A DNA stretch of 64,000 nucleotides from Rhynchopus sp. YZ270_cl-10. Lineage: Eukaryota; Euglenozoa; Diplonemea; Diplonemida; Diplonemidae. The stretch covers positions 558,001 through 622,000 of the forward strand of contig OZ037855.1 of the NCBI GenBank assembly GCA_964035575.1. Direction: 5' to 3'. Under the pieces are notes generated by a model. It was not told where the DNA came from. It worked only from the letters and a program-made list of their open reading frames with translations, and searched no databases. Both the position numbers and the translations under genes were made by a program. Shown piece after piece: positions 10,859 through 19,986 of the stretch; position 1 is the first letter of the stretch; each line of letters opens with the position of its first letter.

Positions 10859-11626
10859 GAAAAAAAAAAGAAAAGAAAATAACCACTATGCGCACCTTCG
10901 AAAGGGAAAGTGTCATCTTGTCGTTTCCCTCACCCCTCTTCTTGTTTGATGCGTTGACGCTTCAATACACTATCTCTCACCTAGGTGGAGTTGCATATCA
11001 CGGTTGGGTGAGTGAACAACGTGACACTTTCCGCTCAGTTGTGTGCGTATTTATTTTTTTGGAAAAGATGGACGTGCCTGTCTGTTTGCATACACCATCA
11101 TTTTTTTTTTGTATGGAAAACAAGGGGTCGGTGTGTAGGTGTGTAGGTTGTGAGTGGCGTGCAAACCAGATATAAAAAAAAGAGAAGTGCTGAACACCTC
11201 AAAGACCTCTGGTATTCTCCACTTGATCACTAAAGCCGCGGAGGGGAGAGGAAGACGCCACTATTTCATCGTGATTGGGGCACATCGCCTTTTCATTATT
11301 ACAGAAGACAATAAATGGAAGTGGGGGCAGGGTGGGGAGACGGGGGGCAAAAACTTTTTTAAAAAAGGTAGCTGAAGAAAAAGCGCTGTTTTTTCTTCTT
11401 CTTCTTCGCGGGTCTCCTCGATCCTCTCACCTCAAGTCTCCCGAAACATCGCTAATAAAGGGGAAGGGGTGTGTGGCGGGAAAGTGTGAAAGTGCACCGC
11501 AGAGCGCAGACATCTTCGTGTTTGGGGAGGGGGGGAAAAGAAAATGTTTTTTTTAAATGAAAAGTGAAGACTGTCCGTGAATGGCAGAATGCACTAACGT
11601 AACAGACTATCAAAAAGAAAAGAAAA

Positions 11627-11662
11627 AGATGACCCTAAGCCTCTCGTTTGCTTTAGTCACCT
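11627..11662 (+). repeat. stem-loop repeat, AAGC/GCTT class, enlarged loop
   Basis: AGATGACCCTAAGC - CTCTCGTTT - GCTTTAGTCACCT. It lies 250 bases 3' of the MFS gene. Confidence 0.75.
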
Positions 11663-11913
11663 TTATCATATTCGTTTATCGCGGAGGCAACAGCCTGCCG
11701 CTGGTTTCCACAAGGTTCTCAATCCAACAAAAGAGGTAGCTAAGATGATCCCCTAAACCGCATCTTTACAATAAAACCAAAAATACCAATGCGTTAAAAA
11801 ATGACTCTCTTGACATGGAAATTTGATCTCTTTTTTCCATACACATAACATGATCACTCCCATCAAAATCATCACAACCCTCCCCCCTCCCCCCAATACG
11901 CCCCAAAACCTCT

Positions 11914-13338
11914 TTACACCGCCCCATTTGCTCTAGCCTCCTCTTTAAGTCTGTCCTCTCTCCGCAGACCACAAACCAACGCTGGATACGCAATAATGAG
12001 GAATGCGGTGAGGATGAAGAAGTTTGATGTCATCGCCCATTCGAAGTCTGTCAAAGTTTTGAAGAGGGTGGCACTGAGAGGGCCTAGGGCTAGACCAAGG
12101 TTTAATGCGAAATTGAATAATGCACTTGCCACCGCATGAGAGGGTGCGTGCAAACTCAGCAACGACATTCCTCCAATGATCTGCCCAGACAAAGACATCG
12201 TCACCATCGCCATCGACGCAATGATAAACGGAACAGCATGCGCAGGACTCAACCTCACAATCGGTACCGGCCCTCCCGCCAAAAACGACAGCGCCTCCAA
12301 GATCGTACCGACCCAGAACACCGTCATCGTGTAGTTCTCTCTTGCTATCCTCCGATCGCAGATCCTCCCAACAACGATCCCTGCAAGAAGATAAAGGAAA
12401 CCACCGACAGCAAAAATGCCTCCAACCAGCACATCTGAATACCCCAACTTGTCGTCAAGGAATTCTGAAATGAGGGGCGCCAACGCGCCGTATCCAAGAC
12501 ACCCTACAAAAATTCCTGCAGTCAGAATAAAGGATTTAACATAGGATTGAAGACTTTCTGGTGCGCGAGAGTGGAGGCTTGCGGAGTCGCGCGCGTTGTG
12601 TTGCGGTTGTTCGACGAGATCCGCCATTTTCTCCTGCGGCAGAAACGGGGGAAGCACCACAGCAATCACAAAAAACGGTGCCGCAACAGCCAACAACGGC
12701 ACTTCAAACCCCCACACGCCGTACAACCCTCCACCCAACAACGGCCCCACTGCATATCCAATCCCAATGATCCCCTCCGACATGCCCATGACCTGCCCGA
12801 GAATATCAGAAAAGATCATTTGGTACATATTGATAATGGCGCAATCCGACAACCCTTCACCCAAACCCGCTACGAAACGCATCCCAACAATGTAAGACAA
12901 AACCGGAACTGTCCCGGAAAACAGTTTAAACGCAAAGGCGCCAGCAACAGTCGCAAGCCCTGCAACGATGAATCCGATACGCATCATTTCTTTGTTGCCA
13001 ATGCGCCGTTCGATGGCTCCAGTGAAAAATTGGGAGACAGCAATACCCATAGGGTGCGAAGCATAGGCAGCACCCACAGCAAGGTCAGACGCATCAATGT
13101 TCTTCTTCAAAGCATCTGAAAGAAACGTCAGCGGGCATGAAACGTTAACGTACGCCATAAAAAATGCAAACATCAGCCCAATCAGCTTCCACATCCGTGC
13201 CCGCCCCTCCTCTCCCGCAAAGTGGCGGAAAAAGTCCGAGCGTTCGGTAGCATCGGTGTACCCTGAACGTCCCTCCACATCGTTGACCTCTGGGTCAAGA
13301 GTGCCGTACGTGATGGGTTCCTCCTTCTTTGCACACAT
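11914..13338 (-). CDS. major facilitator superfamily transporter
   Basis: A single-exon gene for 474 residues. A hydrophilic N-terminus of about 48 residues precedes twelve predicted membrane helices in two blocks of six. A central cytoplasmic loop of about 35 charged residues (around LVEQPQHNARDSASLHS) separates them. The loop between helices 2 and 3 has the MFS signature shape (GAIERRIGNKEMMRIG), and the matching loop in the second half is GRICDRRIAREN. Residues such as GEGLSD in helix 4 and GPLLGGGLYG in helix 5 recall SLC18/DHA1-type antiporters, but the substrate cannot be read from sequence. The start is the first ATG, about 25 bases from the spacer shared with the triplicated locus. 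That spacer occupies the 5' side, so promoter sequence may have been co-amplified with it. The C-terminus is short and charged. Family assignment is secure, function unknown. Confidence 0.9.
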   Translation of the reverse strand: MCAKKEEPITYGTLDPEVNDVEGRSGYTDATERSDFFRHFAGEEGRARMWKLIGLMFAFFMAYVNVSCPLTFLSDALKKNIDASDLAVGAAYASHPMGIAVSQFFTGAIERRIGNKEMMRIGFIVAGLATVAGAFAFKLFSGTVPVLSYIVGMRFVAGLGEGLSDCAIINMYQMIFSDILGQVMGMSEGIIGIGYAVGPLLGGGLYGVWGFEVPLLAVAAPFFVIAVVLPPFLPQEKMADLVEQPQHNARDSASLHSRAPESLQSYVKSFILTAGIFVGCLGYGALAPLISEFLDDKLGYSDVLVGGIFAVGGFLYLLAGIVVGRICDRRIARENYTMTVFWVGTILEALSFLAGGPVPIVRLSPAHAVPFIIASMAMVTMSLSGQIIGGMSLLSLHAPSHAVASALFNFALNLGLALGPLSATLFKTLTDFEWAMTSNFFILTAFLIIAYPALVCGLRREDRLKEEARANGAV

Positions 13339-13557
13339 TGTTTGGAGGTGGTGTGTCTTCTGTTTGGCGTAAATGTCAAGAAGAGGTGAGAGGAGGGAGA
13401 AGAGGAGAGGAGAGGTGGGGGTGTCGTTTTACGAAATGGACAAAAGTCCTAACAGAGTTGGCAGTTTGGTTGTTGCTATGGGGTACAGTGTAAAGCTACA
13501 CGGAGGCCCGGTCATGGTATGTGACCAGTCAGTCGACCTCATGGTCCATGCCATATG

Positions 13558-13594
13558 AGATGTCAGATACGGAGGTTCTCTCGTGCACACATCT
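13558..13594 (+). repeat. stem-loop repeat, GTGC class, in spacer unit 1
   Basis: AGATGTCAGATACGGAGGTT precedes CTCTCGT-GCACACATCT. The loop and right arm are canonical, while the left arm is stretched. The same form recurs at 14969-15005 and 17430-17466 through the triplication. Confidence 0.6.
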
Positions 13595-13819
13595 TCATCG
13601 CTGTCGTGATCGTGCTGGAGCACGCTGGGTTCGAAGATTGACTGTCACTCCGTCACAAAGACAGTTGTTCAGGATGATGTCCTCATCACATTTGCTTGGA
13701 TTGCAGATGTAGGCACCGGATATTTGTGGAACATATGCACAGTATAGTAAAGCCGGGTGTACATAGGTGTCCGGCAAAAAAACAAAAAAAGCAAAGACAA
13801 AAATAAAGAAAAGTTTATA

Positions 13820-13853
13820 AGATGACCCAAAAAGCCTCTCGTGCTTAGCCACG
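13820..13853 (+). repeat. stem-loop repeat, AAGC/GCTT class, in spacer unit 1
   Basis: AGATGACCCAAAAAGC - CTCTCGT - GCTTAGCCACGTT, with a longer and less perfect left arm. The form repeats at 15183-15216 and 17643-17676. Confidence 0.65.
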
Positions 13854-14133
13854 TTGTACAAAAAAAACACACACACTGTCACTCAGTAACAGGGTTTAGG
13901 GAGCAAAGACATAGCACACTTATTTTGTTGCTTGTTGTTGATTGGAGGGGTGAGAACACTTTGAAGATGACAGACCGCGTCAATAACAAAGCATGACCCC
14001 GAATTCAACGTTCATTTCGCACAACGCATAGAATAATTTCACCTGGGCGCGAATATGGGGGCAAGACGTTGCATGCTGGATGCAGAGGAAAATTAAGAAA
14101 GAAAAGCTCAAAGACACTGGGCGATCCTGCTAC

Positions 14134-14676
14134 CTAACAGATACCCGGCACATCCAGAGCACCCTTCGGCACGTCGTAGGTGACAGAGTCGTACCCAAAG
14201 ATGCTTGTTTCCTTCGACCCGAACTCCGTGGGCACGTCAATGGTCACCATTCTCTTCATCGTGTTGTTGACGTCTTTCTCTGTGGCAATGGTGACGGCGT
14301 ACTTCTCGGGGCTGGTTGCGACCCACGAGTTGACAGGGACTCCGTCGATGGTGTCGGTGGTACTCACTAAGGTTGCGTTCTCGAACTGGTTCTTGGGGAA
14401 CGGGAACGTGGGGATCTCCTGCTTCATGCATGTGGGAAACATCGGTGGTATAGTCATGGAATACATGGTGGTTCCAACCACTAATGTCGCGTGCATGTCG
14501 TTAGTCACGGACCACCTCGGGAGGTCTCCAGAGACGTCGTAATACATCACAAAGGACTGGCTGTAGTTCAGTGTTTGCCCCACATTGCCCTTCCACGTCG
14601 CCACACTCGGCCACGTGGGGTACGCCTCGGCACAGCACACAGCAGCCAGCACAGCAAGAGAGCGAAGGGTGTTCAT
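14134..14676 (-). CDS. small secreted protein, family copy A
   Basis: A single-exon gene for 180 residues. An N-terminal signal peptide (MNTLRSLAVLAAVCCAEA) has its likely cleavage just before YPTWPS. The mature part has no membrane span and few cysteines (one in FPTCMK, one at the very C-terminus, GIC). It is rich in alternating beta-like segments (QTLNYSQSFVMYYDVSGD, ATLVVGTTMYSM, YAVTIATEKDV). The arrangement of a YYD motif, a central Cys-Lys segment and a tryptophan before the final strands recalls LolA/ependymin-type lipid-binding folds, but this is only an impression of fold. Copy A differs from B and C by having PTEFGSKE where they have a longer NI-MPMFGLNE/K stretch. Neighbours are its own paralogues and the MFS gene. 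Extracellular location is likely; function is unknown. Confidence 0.8.
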   Translation of the reverse strand: MNTLRSLAVLAAVCCAEAYPTWPSVATWKGNVGQTLNYSQSFVMYYDVSGDLPRWSVTNDMHATLVVGTTMYSMTIPPMFPTCMKQEIPTFPFPKNQFENATLVSTTDTIDGVPVNSWVATSPEKYAVTIATEKDVNNTMKRMVTIDVPTEFGSKETSIFGYDSVTYDVPKGALDVPGIC

Positions 14677-14968
14677 TGTACAAAAGGGTGGGATGTAGTG
14701 TGGAATCTTGTTGAGGACAAAGTGTGAAGCATTGTGGGAAGATGGAAAGGAGAGTCTTTTTCAAGGGTTCTTTTTTTCGTTGTGTGGCGGAAATGTCAAG
14801 GGGGTGAGAGGAGGGAGAAAGAGAGAAAGGGAGAGGAGAGGTGGGGGTGTCGTTTACGAAATGGACAAACGTCCAACGAAGTTGGCAGTTTGGTTGTTGC
14901 TATGGGGTAGAGTGTAAAGCTACACGAGTATGTGACCAGTCAGTCGACCTCATGGACCATGCCATATG

Positions 14969-15005
14969 AGATGTCAGATACGGAGGTTCTCTCGTGCACA
15001 CATCT
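14969..15005 (+). repeat. stem-loop repeat, GTGC class, in spacer unit 2
   Basis: Same stretched-left-arm form as 13558-13594, with loop CTCTCGT and right arm GCACACATCT. Confidence 0.6.
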
Positions 15006-15182
15006 TCATCACTGTCGTGATCGTGCTGGAGCACACTGGGTTTGAAGATTGACTTGACATTTGCTTGGATTGCAGATGTAGGCACCAGATATTTGTGGAG
15101 CAGATGCGCAGTATAGTAAAGCCGGGTGTACGTCGGTGTCCGGCAAAAAACAAAAAAAACAAAGACAAAAATAAAACTCATA

Positions 15183-15216
15183 AGATGACCCAAAAAGCCT
15201 CTCGTGCTTAGCCACG
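15183..15216 (+). repeat. stem-loop repeat, AAGC/GCTT class, in spacer unit 2
   Basis: AGATGACCCAAAAAGC - CTCTCGT - GCTTAGCCACGTT, identical to the unit-1 copy. Confidence 0.65.
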
Positions 15217-15558
15217 TTGTACAAAAAAAACACACACACTGTCACTCAGTAACAGGGTTTAGGGAGCAAAGACATAGCACACTTATTTTGTTGCTTGTTG
15301 TTGATTGGAGGGGTGAGAACACTTTGAAGATGACAGACCGCGTCAATAACAAAGCATGACCCCGAATTCAACGTTCATTTCGCACAACGCATAGAATAAT
15401 TTCACCTGGGCGCGAATATGGGGGCAAGACGTTGCATGCTGGATGCATAGGAAATTATTACGCATCCACTTGCCGTTTGAATAAAGAAAACAAAGACGAA
15501 AAAGGGGGTTTGGGGGGAAGAGTTTAATTCTTGAACGCATCCCCACACTCAGGTACAC

Positions 15559-15819
15559 TTTTTCAACTTACCTTCCTTCACCCCCCTGTAAGGGCAACCG
15601 TAGGTGAAGTAAGGTATAGTATTGAAATCGATGTGGGGGGGGAGTAAAGGGTCAATTTTACAAAACCAGATTTTGAGGAAAATTTTAGCCGAAAATGGGC
15701 CCCACGTATAAGCAACCGGGCTCATATTTCTCAAAATTTAAGTGGTCAAAAAATTGTCCAATTTTCGAGATTGACCCCACCACTGCACGGGCGGAGCCCA
15801 AAAATGCAAATAAGGACCC
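15559..15819 (+). mobile_element. 355-bp MITE family, partial copy (left 261 bases)
   Basis: Begins TTTTTCAACTTACCTTCC and follows 15820-16080 almost base for base, ending at AAATAAGGACC where the next copy starts. It is a head-to-tail partial duplicate. Confidence 0.85.
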
Positions 15820-16174
15820 TTTTTCAACTTACCTTCCTTCACCCCCCTGTAAGGGCAACCGTAGGTGAAGTAAGGTATAGTATTGAAATCGATGTGGGGG
15901 GGGAGTAAAGGGTCAATTTTACAAAACCAGATTTTGAGGAAAATTTTAGCCGAAAATGGGCCCCACGTATAAGCAACCGGGCTCATATTTCTCAAAATTT
16001 AAGTGGTCAAAAAATTGTCCAATTTTCGAGATTGACCCCACCACTGCACCGGCGGAGCCCAAAAATGCAAATAAGGACCCTTTTTAATTTGTTCTCTTGA
16101 AATGTATAATTTCATGTTTTCGCGAAAAAAATGGCAACTGATCCCTACAAGGGTTGAAGGAAGGTGGTTGAAAA
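15820..16174 (+). mobile_element. 355-bp MITE family, full copy
   Basis: Left end TTTTTCAACTTACCTTCC and right end GGAAGGTGGTTGAAAA form TIRs of about 23 bases. The copy has exactly the length of the inverted copy at 51441-51795 and is near identical to it. It is non-coding. Confidence 0.85.
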
Positions 16175-16194
16175 TAACAATAACAACAAGAACA

Positions 16195-16336
16195 ACTAAT
16201 TGCTAAGAAAAAAGCGGGGTGTGCTGTGGAAAGCTCCGCAGTAGAAGAGCAGAATGCTGGGCGTGTTGTAGATTATTTCTACAGGATGGAGTTCCACAGC
16301 ACACCCCGTTTTTTTTCCGATAGCAATTACTTGTTT
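16195..16336 (-). mobile_element. MITE, CAAGTAATTGCTA family, short inverted copy
   Basis: Right end reads CCGATAGCAATTACTTG, left end CAACTAATTGCTAAG, with GGGGTGTGCTGTGGA on the inner side of both. It is inverted relative to the 8.2-kb and 51.0-kb copies and lacks most of the interior. Confidence 0.8.
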
Positions 16337-16578
16337 TTTTTTTTTTTTTTTTAAATCACCAAACGCTGCTCACAATGTTGAACGAAAGACTTTTGACAAT
16401 TTTCCTGATGAAGATGTAGTGTGTGTGAGTGAGATGGGGAGCACGGGAGGGAAAAAGACGACTCGTGGATACTGAAAAATTTCCTTAGAAATGCATACAT
16501 GTCTTATAAAAAATTAAGAAAGAAAACTTGAACAGACGCACGGGCTGTATGGGCACAGACACTGGACGATCCTGCTAC

Positions 16579-17133
16579 CTAACAGATACCCGGCACATCC
16601 AGAGCACCCTTCGGCACGTCGTAGGTGACAGAGTCGTACCCAAAGATGCTTGTTTCATTCAACCCGAACATAGGCATGTCAATGTTCACGTCAATGGTCA
16701 CCATTCTCTTCATCGTGTTGTTGACGTCCTTCTCTGTGGCAATGGTGACGGCGTACTTCTCGGGGCTGGTTGCGACCCACGAGTTGACAGGGACTCCGTC
16801 GATGGTGTCGGTGGTGCTCACTAAGGTTGCGTGCTCGAACTGGTTCTTGGGGAACGGGAACGTGGGGATCTCCTTCTTCATGCATGTGGGAAACATCGGT
16901 GGCATGGTAATGGCGTACGCGGTGGTTCCAACCACCAATGTCGCGTGCATGTCGTTAGTCACCACGGACCACCTCGGGAGGTCTCCAGAGATGTCGTAAT
17001 ACATCACAAAGGGATCGCTGTAGTTCAGTGTTTGCCCCACATTGCCCTTCCACGTCGCCACACTCGGCCACGTGGGGTACGCCTCGGCACAGCACACAGC
17101 AGCCAGCACAGCAAGAGAGCGAAGGGTGTTCAT
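16579..17133 (-). CDS. small secreted protein, family copy B
   Basis: A single-exon gene for 184 residues, about 90 percent identical by eye to copies A and C. It has the same signal peptide, YYD motif, FPTCMK segment and C-terminal GALDVPGIC. Differences cluster in the first third (NYSDPFVMYYDISGD versus NYSQSF) and in the VDVNIDMPMFGLNE segment, which is four residues longer than in copy A. The ATG is placed at the start of the signal peptide; an in-frame extension upstream lacks conservation with the paralogues. The 3' flank is the site of the 1-kb transposon insertion. Extracellular location is inferred from the signal peptide and function is unknown. Confidence 0.8.
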   Translation of the reverse strand: MNTLRSLAVLAAVCCAEAYPTWPSVATWKGNVGQTLNYSDPFVMYYDISGDLPRWSVVTNDMHATLVVGTTAYAITMPPMFPTCMKKEIPTFPFPKNQFEHATLVSTTDTIDGVPVNSWVATSPEKYAVTIATEKDVNNTMKRMVTIDVNIDMPMFGLNETSIFGYDSVTYDVPKGALDVPGIC

Positions 17134-17429
17134 TGTGCAAAAAGGAGGTGGGGATGTAGTGTGGAATCTTGTTGAGGACAAAGTGTGAAGTATCGTGGGA
17201 AGATGGAAAGGAGAGTCTTTTTCAAGGGTTCTTTTTTTCGTTGTGTGGCGGAAATGTCAAGGGGGTGAGAGGAGGGAGAAAGAGAGAAAGGGAGAGGAGA
17301 GGTGGGGGTGTCGTTTACGAAATGGACAAACGTCCAACGAAGTTGGCAGTTTGGTTGTTGCTATGGGGTAGAGTGTAAAGCTACACGAGTATGTGACCAG
17401 TCAGTCGACCTCATGGACCATGCCATATG

Positions 17430-17466
17430 AGATGTCAGATACGGAGGTTCTCTCGTGCACACATCT
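17430..17466 (+). repeat. stem-loop repeat, GTGC class, in spacer unit 3
   Basis: Same form as the unit 1 and 2 copies, with CTCTCGT loop and GCACACATCT right arm. Confidence 0.6.
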
Positions 17467-17642
17467 TCATCACTGTCGTGATCGTGCTGGAGCACACTGG
17501 GTTTGAATATTGACTTGACATTTGCTTGGATTGCAGATGTAGGCACCAGATATTTGTGGAGCAGATGCGCAGTATAGTAAAGCCGGGTGTACGTCGGTGT
17601 CCGGCAAAAAACAAAAAAACAAAGGCAAAAATAAAACTCATA

Positions 17643-17676
17643 AGATGACCCAAAAAGCCTCTCGTGCTTAGTCACG
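17643..17676 (+). repeat. stem-loop repeat, AAGC/GCTT class, in spacer unit 3
   Basis: Here the right arm is GCTTAGTCACGTT, whereas units 1 and 2 have GCTTAGCCACGTT. The T/C difference gives better pairing with the left arm. Confidence 0.65.
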
Positions 17677-17977
17677 TTGTACAAAAAAAAAACACACACA
17701 CTGTCACTCAGTAACAGGGTTTAGGGAGCAAAGACATAGCACACTTATTTTGTTGCTTGTTGTTGATTGGAGGGGTGAGAACACTTTGAAGATGACAGAC
17801 CGCGTCAATAACAAAGCATGACCCCGAATTCAACGTTCATTTCGCACAACGCATATAATAATTTCACCTGGGCGCGAATATGGGGGCAAGACGTTGCATG
17901 CTGGATGCAGAGGGGAAAAAAAATTTTTAGAAAGAAGACTGAACAGATGAACAGGCTGATGGGCACAGACACTGGGC

Positions 17978-18532
17978 CTAACAGAAAGTCGGCACATCCA
18001 GAGCACCCTTCGGCACGTCGTAGGTGACAGAGTCGTACCCAAAGATGCTTGTTTTGTTCAACCCGAACATAGGCATGACAATGTTCACGTCAATGGTCAC
18101 CATTCTCTTCATCGTGTTGTTGACGTCCTTCTCTGTGGCAAAGGTGGCGGCATAGTTCTCGGGGCTGGTTGCGACCCACGAGTTGACAGGGACTCCGTCG
18201 ATGGTGTCGGTGGTGCTCACTAGAGTTGCGTGCTCGAACTGGTTCTTGGGGAACGGGAACGTGGGGATCTCCTGCTTCATGCATGTGGGAAATACCGGTG
18301 GCATAGTCATGGCGTACGCGGTGGTTCCAACCACCAATGTCGCGTGCATGTCGTTAGTCCTCACAAACCATCTCGGGAGGTCTCCAGAGATGTCGTAATA
18401 CATCACGAAGGACTGGCTGTAGTTCAGTGTTTGCCCCACATTGCCCTTCCACGTCGCCACACTCGGCCACGTGGGGTATGCCTCGGCACAGCACATAGCA
18501 GCCAGCACAGCAAGAGAGCGAAGGGTGTTCAT
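17978..18532 (-). CDS. small secreted protein, family copy C
   Basis: A single-exon gene for 184 residues, closest in length to copy B. The signal peptide differs at one site (LAAMCCAEA). Other changes are RWFVRTND for RWSVVTND, SPENYAATFATEKD for SPEKYAVTIATEKD, VDVNIVMPMFGLNK, and a different end (VPTFC instead of VPGIC). The open frame is intact, so it is probably functional. Its spacer on the 5' side (18533 onward) keeps similarity to the other units for about 90 bases only. It is therefore the outermost, 5'-most member of the minus-strand array. Extracellular protein of unknown function. Confidence 0.8.
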   Translation of the reverse strand: MNTLRSLAVLAAMCCAEAYPTWPSVATWKGNVGQTLNYSQSFVMYYDISGDLPRWFVRTNDMHATLVVGTTAYAMTMPPVFPTCMKQEIPTFPFPKNQFEHATLVSTTDTIDGVPVNSWVATSPENYAATFATEKDVNNTMKRMVTIDVNIVMPMFGLNKTSIFGYDSVTYDVPKGALDVPTFC

Positions 18533-19399
18533 TGTGCAAAAAGGAGGTGGGGATGTAGTGTGGAATCTTGTTGAGGACAAAGTGTGAAGCATTGTGGGAA
18601 GATGGAAAGGAGAGTATTTTTCAAGGGGGTTCTTTTTTTTTCGTTGTGTGTTGTTGTCTTTGGGTTCTTTTTGTATTTTTAGAAAATATTTAAAATGTGT
18701 CTTTTTTTAAGGTGCTCTTTTATTTTGCCTTTTTGCCACTTTTGTTATTTGTTAATTGTGGAATGTGTCCACCTCAGGATAGCGCCCTACCCTCACCTAA
18801 CCAACGTACCCCACCTTGTGTGCTGTTAGAAAAAAAAAATATGTAACGAACGATACAATGAATCTAGCGCCAATTTAAAAAAAAGCAAAAAAAAAGGCGC
18901 AGAAATCATTGCCTCAACCAGCGCTTGAGCGCGGTCGAAGGTCTCTCGGCTTTCGCTAGGAGCAACATCTGAGTGGGGGGAGACCCAAGCAGAGCGCCCC
19001 AAGGAAAGAACCGGGGGACGGTCGTGTGGGGTGTGGTGTGTATACCAATGAAGTACAGAAAGAAATGGTAGAAAAATGACGTAAAACAAAAAAAAAGGGG
19101 GGGGTTTTCTCCTGCCAAGGACAGAAGCATCCCCCATCCCCTCCCCTCATTTCGGGAGTCCCCCCCCTTTTCCCCAAGTCTTTCCAGGAACTCTCAAAAA
19201 AAAAAAAAAAGAGAGAAGTTAGAGTGCAGTTTTATTCCGAAGGTGCCCACGAAAGACTTTACGCTGTTCGGTTGTACAGACAATCACCTGTCCCAAGATG
19301 GGTTCTGTACACACAAACTTTTTTTTTTCTTCAAAACTCGGTTTCCTTTTGTATCGACAATCACTGTACACCAACTGGTATACATATCTTTTATTTTAA

Positions 19400-19441
19400 A
19401 ATGTTGGGATAGTGTAGTTGCCACCTGTGCAAAGCTCCACT
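19400..19441 (+). repeat. short A-box-like repeat
   Basis: ATGTTGGGATAGTGTAGTTG, then GCTCCACTG, with a T-run 25 bases further on. Related to 9713-9770. Confidence 0.4.
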
Positions 19442-19693
19442 GTCCCTAAAGTCACTCACTTTTTTTTGTAATGGTTATCTTCCAAGGAGCATATGGTATA
19501 CACATTTTCCACCCTTTTTTTTCCGTCACAAAATGTAATTTGAAATACAAAAGCGTTTGGTGCACGACCAAGAACCATGCGTTCCATACAATCCATTTTC
19601 GTGGTTTACATTTAAAAGGAGGGACCTACCGAGGGAAAGGAAAGGAGAGGTGAGTGTGTCCCGTATCAGACGATACAGTCTGACAAAAAAAGA

Positions 19694-19744
19694 GAAGTTG
19701 AAAAGTGCAACTGACTCACCGGTCATCGGCGGACACAAGACACT
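19694..19744 (+). repeat. stem-loop repeat, long class (AGTGC...CGGCGGAC)
   Basis: GAAGTTGAAAAGTGCAACTG, then CACCGGTCATCGGCGGAC, then CAAGACACT. CCG/CGG closes the inner loop. Confidence 0.5.
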
Positions 19745-19986
19745 GCCTAAAAACCCCTCACCCCCAAACTACCACTCTAAGAAAGCTAATAAAAAACCCC
19801 CTTCAAGAAAATACCCTACGCATCTCAAAGGGTTATACTCCATGCCTTTTAATAAATCCACCCCGCCCCCTGCCCCCTTACCCTTTTACTTTTATAACAG
19901 AAAACCTCAGATTCCCTCACCTCCTAACAAGGTTACGGAAACTCTTAATACCCCTCCCCCTCTCCTCTCTCTCGCCCCCTCCATTT

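Larger units (their letters stand above)
1979..11913. other. 10-kb gene-free region with repeats and transposon-like elements
   Basis: No gene with recognisable domains is present. The region holds the TIR element with microsatellites (about 2.2-3.0 kb), a 90-bp tandem duplication, a GC-rich inverted repeat, a 99-bp MITE, the 2.2-kb long-TIR element, a MITE copy at 8.2-8.4 kb, a SINE-like sequence at 10.3-10.7 kb and several stem-loop copies. The parts 8.4-10.3 kb and 10.9-11.6 kb contain only short ORFs in AT-rich sequence. Confidence 0.65.
13339..14133. other. spacer unit 1 of the triplicated locus (5' side of the MFS gene)
   Basis: From about 13363 this spacer matches 14775-15448 and 17235-17920. 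It carries an extra block of about 40 bases near 13640-13680 that the other two lack. It contains two stem-loop copies (13558-13594, 13820-13853) and no ORF of note. Confidence 0.85.
15449..16508. mobile_element. 1.06-kb insertion of nested/adjacent MITEs in the middle triplication unit
   Basis: Comparison of the three units places the break after TGCTGGATGCA and before AAATTAAGAAAG. The insert contains a partial 355-bp-family copy (15559-15819), a full copy (15820-16174), and a short copy of the CAAGTAATTGCTA family (16195-16336), plus unique flanks. It must postdate the duplication that made unit 2, or have been lost from the others. Confidence 0.8.
14677..16578. other. spacer unit 2 with inserted transposon cluster
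   Basis: 14775-15448 is the spacer shared by the triplication. 15449-16508 is absent from the other two units and holds three MITE-type copies. The last 70 bases resume the unit just 3' of gene copy B. No gene is seen. Confidence 0.85.
17134..17977. other. spacer unit 3 of the triplicated locus
   Basis: 17235-17920 matches spacers 1 and 2 and carries two stem-loop copies (17430-17466, 17643-17676). No ORF of note. Confidence 0.85.
13363..18620. repeat. tandem triplication: spacer plus secreted-protein gene
   Basis: Three head-to-tail units each hold a spacer of about 0.7 kb followed by a homologous gene of about 0.55 kb: 13363-14690, 14770-17150 and 17230-18620. The middle unit is longer because about 1.06 kb of transposon-type sequence lies between its spacer and its gene. 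Units 2 and 3 are the most alike in the spacer; unit 1 is slightly more diverged. Confidence 0.9.
18533..19986. other. gene-free spacer between the triplicated genes and RPN5
   Basis: AT-rich with A and T runs. It contains the short A-box-like repeat (19400-19441) and one stem-loop (19694-19744). 19740-19985 is pyrimidine-rich and directly 3' of the Rpn5 stop. Confidence 0.6.
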
